A DNA stretch of 8,509 nt from Bacteroidetes bacterium UBA6491. Lineage in GTDB: Bacteria > Bacteroidota > Bacteroidia > NS11-12g > UBA9320. Shown here in pieces: positions 6,015 to 8,509 of this stretch; position 1 is the first letter of the stretch; each line of letters opens with the position of its first letter. A model generated the notes under the pieces. That model saw nothing but the letters and a program-made list of their open reading frames with translations. It did not search any database and was not told the DNA's origin. Both the position numbers and the translations under genes were made by a program. The stretch is taken from assembly GCA_002436505.1 (NCBI GenBank), contig DJML01000095.1, positions 1-8,509 on the forward strand, read 5' to 3'.

Positions 6015-6602
6015 TCAGGGATTCACTTCATTGTGACGGTAACAATGTACCATGTGGTCATTGACCATACCAACTGCCTGCATATGCGAATAAATGGTAA
6101 CCGGACCAAGGAACTTAAATCCTCTTTTCTTAAGATCTTTTGCAAATACTTCAGCTTCCGGAATTTTTACCGGATACTCCCCGTCTGATTCTATTTGATG
6201 CCTGATCTGCTTATTGCCAACAAATTGCCATGAGTAATTCGCAAACGAGCCGAATTCTTCCCGGACTTTCAGGAAACATTTTGCATTGTTGACCGCCGCC
6301 TCAATCTTAGCCCTGTTTCGAATGATCCCTGCATTCTGCATAAGCGATGCGATCTCCTTCTCCCCAAATTTTGAAACCTTTTCAGGGTCAAAATCAGCGA
6401 ATGCTTTTCTGTAATTCTCGCGTTTGTTAAGTACGGTGCGCCATGACAAGCCGGCCTGGGCGCTCTCAAGAACTAAAAATTCAAATAGTACTTTGTCGTC
6501 CTTTACCACAGAGCCCCATTCATTGTCATGGTAATCCATCATCAATTGGTCACTGTTTGCCCAATCGCAGCGAGGTTTATCTTTCGAACCACTCATATTC
6601 AT
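6015..6602 (-). CDS. tag: 3-methyladenine DNA glycosylase I
   Basis: This 195-residue enzyme removes 3-methyladenine from alkylated DNA and starts base-excision repair. Family features are complete. The N-terminal RCDWA and YHDNEWG and the C-terminal NDHMVHC supply the zinc ligands C12, H25, H183 and C187. LESAQAGLSW contains E46, equivalent to the substrate-contacting E38 of E. coli Tag. KRENYRKAF, NAGIIRNRAKI and KKRGFKFLGP also match. Length is close to that of the E. coli enzyme (187). I chose the ATG at 6602 because it overlaps the TGA of the upstream peptidase by one base (TGATG) and gives a short N-terminal extension; an ATG at 6596 is also possible. Translation is probably coupled to that peptidase. 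No promoter of its own and no ada-like regulator are seen. Confidence 0.95.
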   Translation of the reverse strand: MNMSGSKDKPRCDWANSDQLMMDYHDNEWGSVVKDDKVLFEFLVLESAQAGLSWRTVLNKRENYRKAFADFDPEKVSKFGEKEIASLMQNAGIIRNRAKIEAAVNNAKCFLKVREEFGSFANYSWQFVGNKQIRHQIESDGEYPVKIPEAEVFAKDLKKRGFKFLGPVTIYSHMQAVGMVNDHMVHCYRHNEVNP

Positions 6603-7798
6603 CAAATGTGAAGTTTCTTTCTGACCGATTTTGTTAATGCGTCCTTGTGAACCATTACATTCAGCGTTTTAAAGCGGACATAGGACTCAGATGCGTAGAT
6701 ATAACCTTTACTGTCGTTGCTGGTCCCCCAGCTATTCTTTACCTTGTAGTAACGTGTTCCGTTCTGGTCCTCAACAACACCTGTAATGTGCATTCCGTGG
6801 TCATCGGTGGTCGCGTAATTATCGTATCCTTCCTGTCTCATTTCCTGGCTAATTTCCTTTTCTGAATCAGGGTCAGTGAACTGATTGCCACTTCTCTCGG
6901 CTCCAGCTTCGCTAAAATGTGCATTATCCTTGCCTGTCATTGTTAATTTGGATTCATCTTCAGGCACTATTGCCAGCCCATTTCTGAAAGAAAATCCCTT
7001 TTCACTAACATCGGCTGCCCAAGCAACAGAATAGCCGTTATCCATTGAATGATCAATAACTTCCATCATCACGTCCAGTGGAACGTTATATGCCATTCCC
7101 ATCGCCCAATTGTCCGGTACGTCAAATATGAACTGTGTGTAAAATGGATGGTGAGTAAATGAAGTAATGACCACATAATCATCCATGTTCAAACCGAGCC
7201 TGGAGGCAAAGGACATTGGTGTGTATTTTTTTCCATCGTAATCGAACTCAGCAGGTACCGGTCCCAGGTAGGCATCCAGGATAGCTGAAATAGCTTTTTT
7301 CCATGAAGTGGTCAGTTTGCCCTGTTTGTTTTTTATTACTGCATCACAAACTGCCTTAAGGACCGCTTCCAATTCTCCGTGATTGTGCTTCTCTGAGCCA
7401 TAATTCAACCCTTGATAAACAGATTCCGGAACGATACCAAATTTTCTTATCACATAAGGGATGTCATGGAATGCTCCTCCCTGGGCAAAGTTTATCTCTC
7501 CGTGCATTCTAACGTATCTGTCCGCTTTTTCCTCATATGCCATTCTTACGATGTACATTTCAGAAAGCTTGTGTTTCCCTTTTCCCATTCGCATAAGTTC
7601 AGATTCCATGAAAGAAAGGGCTGAGAAACTCCAGCAGGTCGCAGTATTGCTCTGGTTCTGAACTTCGTTTGTCTCGATATCGTTTACTACTTTGAACTTG
7701 TAATTACTGCCCTCTTTATTGGTGATAAAATCCTGGGCATAAAGCTGGACCGCAAATAGGCTGCAGATGAGTGTTAAAATTACAATTACCTGTTTCAT
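6602..7798 (-). CDS. Exported C1B cysteine peptidase (aminopeptidase C/bleomycin hydrolase-like)
   Basis: This 398-residue papain-fold peptidase has its catalytic residues in place: Q49 and C55 in NQSNTATCWSFS, H334 in DDHGMHITG (aligned to HAM of bleomycin hydrolase), and N355 in KVKNSWG. I take the ATG at 7798, not a TTG seven codons upstream. From it, residues 1-22 form a signal peptide (KQVIVILTLICSLF, ending LYAQD). Classical bleomycin hydrolases and PepC are cytosolic, hexameric aminopeptidases of about 450 residues. This one is shorter and exported, a type seen in Bacteroidota. The C terminus MVHKDALTKSVRKKLHI resembles the conserved C-terminal arm that, in the family, enters the active-site cleft and enforces aminopeptidase action. 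Its stop overlaps the tag start by one base. It begins 118 bp after the MBOAT gene, with no strong promoter match in between. Confidence 0.9.
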   Translation of the reverse strand: MKQVIVILTLICSLFAVQLYAQDFITNKEGSNYKFKVVNDIETNEVQNQSNTATCWSFSALSFMESELMRMGKGKHKLSEMYIVRMAYEEKADRYVRMHGEINFAQGGAFHDIPYVIRKFGIVPESVYQGLNYGSEKHNHGELEAVLKAVCDAVIKNKQGKLTTSWKKAISAILDAYLGPVPAEFDYDGKKYTPMSFASRLGLNMDDYVVITSFTHHPFYTQFIFDVPDNWAMGMAYNVPLDVMMEVIDHSMDNGYSVAWAADVSEKGFSFRNGLAIVPEDESKLTMTGKDNAHFSEAGAERSGNQFTDPDSEKEISQEMRQEGYDNYATTDDHGMHITGVVEDQNGTRYYKVKNSWGTSNDSKGYIYASESYVRFKTLNVMVHKDALTKSVRKKLHI

Positions 7799-7915
7799 TT
7801 TTGTATTAATTAACCGCAAATTATAAGTTTTATCTTAATTGGGGCTGCACCATCTATCAAGTTGCAGTGTAATTCGACGGGAAAATGAGATTTGATGGTA
7901 AAACGTTAAAAAAAA

Positions 7916-8509
7916 TCAGAACTGGAAGTAAATGAATGGCTGAATATCGGCTGTTTGTACCTGGTAACAGCAAAAGATAACAAGTGCAACAATTGCGGTC
8001 TTGGCTACCAGTGGAATCCTTACAAAGGAATCTCTTACCACGTGTTTCCATTCAAGTGGAATGAAGTGAATAATAAAGCCAAGTGCCATAACCATATATG
8101 TAGGTGCGTAACCTGCGATCCGCTCACCGATCGTTGAAAATTCGAAATCCGTAAAAATTCTCTTTAACATCAGGTTGACCCGTGTCATATCACCGGCCCT
8201 GAAATATACCCAGCAATAAGCGACAAAGTGGAATGTGACCAGTCCTGCTGCAATTTTATACCATCTCTTACCTGATCTTGCTATTGGCACATAACGTGCC
8301 CAAACCTTGTGAACCGCAAGAGCAAGACCGTGAAGTCCTCCCCATACAATGAAACGTGTAGCAGCACCGTGCCATAATCCTCCCAGCAACATGGTGATCA
8401 TCAGATTCACGTAAGTCCTGATCTTTCCTTTCCGGTTTCCGCCAAGTGAAATATAGAGGTAATCACGTAACCAGGTCGAAAGGGAGATATGCCATCTTCT
8501 CCAGAAGTC
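7916..8509 (-). CDS. MBOAT-family membrane O-acyltransferase (5' part beyond window)
   Basis: The frame is open from the right edge to a TGA at 7916, giving the C-terminal 197 residues of a larger protein. It opens with DFWRRWHISLSTWLRDYLYISLGGNR (fragment residues 1-25, H7), the best-known motif of the AlgI/DltB-type branch. LLGGLWHGAATRFIVWGGLHG follows, with the invariant, probably catalytic H47. Further membrane helices lie near residues 75-105, 130-150 and 170-190, and the end is QPFIYFQF. Proteins of this type move acyl groups, often acetyl, across the inner membrane onto polysaccharides or other envelope polymers. The partner transferase (AlgJ/AlgX- or SGNH-type) and the polymer cannot be determined here. 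A run of eight T follows the stop without a clear hairpin. Confidence 0.93.
   Translation of the reverse strand, partial: DFWRRWHISLSTWLRDYLYISLGGNRKGKIRTYVNLMITMLLGGLWHGAATRFIVWGGLHGLALAVHKVWARYVPIARSGKRWYKIAAGLVTFHFVAYCWVYFRAGDMTRVNLMLKRIFTDFEFSTIGERIAGYAPTYMVMALGFIIHFIPLEWKHVVRDSFVRIPLVAKTAIVALVIFCCYQVQTADIQPFIYFQF

Noticed and set aside
6029..6047. CATTGT/ACAATG hairpin near the end of tag
   Set aside because: It has only a 6-bp weak stem with a 7-base loop, lies within tag codons (CYRHNE), and is not followed by a T-run for the mscS transcript.
7817..7825. TATAATTTG on the minus strand as a promoter for the C1B peptidase
   Set aside because: It is one base off the TAnnTTTG spacing and has no TTTG partner at 17-23 bases upstream. 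A promoter is likely needed somewhere here but cannot be placed.
7908..7916. T-run after the MBOAT stop (minus strand) as an intrinsic terminator
   Set aside because: The eight-T stretch is real, but no stable hairpin precedes it; the bases before it belong to the end of the coding region and do not pair.
1..8509. CRISPR array, insertion sequence, toxin-antitoxin pair or defence island
   Set aside because: I saw no regularly spaced repeats, transposase motifs, terminal inverted repeats or toxin-like small gene pairs. Nearly all of the window is accounted for by ordinary housekeeping and envelope genes.

Overview
The window looks like ordinary chromosomal DNA of a member of the Bacteroidota (order not resolved). 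Three things point there: promoter elements of the TTTG / TAnnTTTG type instead of -35/-10 boxes, genes that mostly lack Shine-Dalgarno sequences, and the gene content. That content includes a CxxC...CxxxC 'GRSDKKFC' zinc-ribbon protein, an rpmH-rnpA-yidD cluster followed by an S41 peptidase, and a secreted bleomycin-hydrolase-like peptidase. I see no mobile element, CRISPR array, tRNA or rRNA, and no convincing defence or otherwise undescribed multi-gene system.

Layout. Minus strand 1-3278 is a tight three-gene run, read right to left. It starts with a periplasmic S41 C-terminal processing peptidase, followed by a TauE/SafE (TSUP) membrane permease that begins at a TTG three bases after the S41 stop. 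It ends with an exported M28 metallopeptidase carrying a PA-type insert, whose ATG overlaps the permease stop by one base and which runs off the left edge. A roughly 310-bp AT-rich spacer (3279-3590) separates this run from yidD-rnpA-rpmH (3591-4373), also on the minus strand. That cluster covers ribosomal protein L34, the RNase P protein and the YidC-associated insertion factor.

A short divergent promoter region (4374-4520) has a well-matched promoter facing each way. To the right on the plus strand are a 115-residue zinc-ribbon protein of unknown function and, 18 bp later, an MscS-family mechanosensitive channel. The channel gene converges, with a 3-bp gap, on a minus-strand pair: an exported papain-fold (C1B, aminopeptidase C/bleomycin hydrolase-like) peptidase and tag (3-methyladenine DNA glycosylase I), joined by a one-base TGATG overlap. 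At the right edge is the 3' part of an MBOAT-family O-acyltransferase gene, also on the minus strand.

How they fit together. The rpmH-rnpA-yidD cluster serves translation, tRNA maturation and membrane insertion. The S41, M28 and C1B peptidases act or are predicted to act outside the cytoplasm, so the neighbourhood is rich in envelope proteolysis and envelope proteins (TSUP, MscS, MBOAT), but no single pathway ties all of them together. Most points worth a second look are about gene junctions and expression: a same-frame stop/TTG junction, two one-base stop/start overlaps, a divergent promoter pair, and the pairing of a DNA-repair enzyme with a secreted peptidase.
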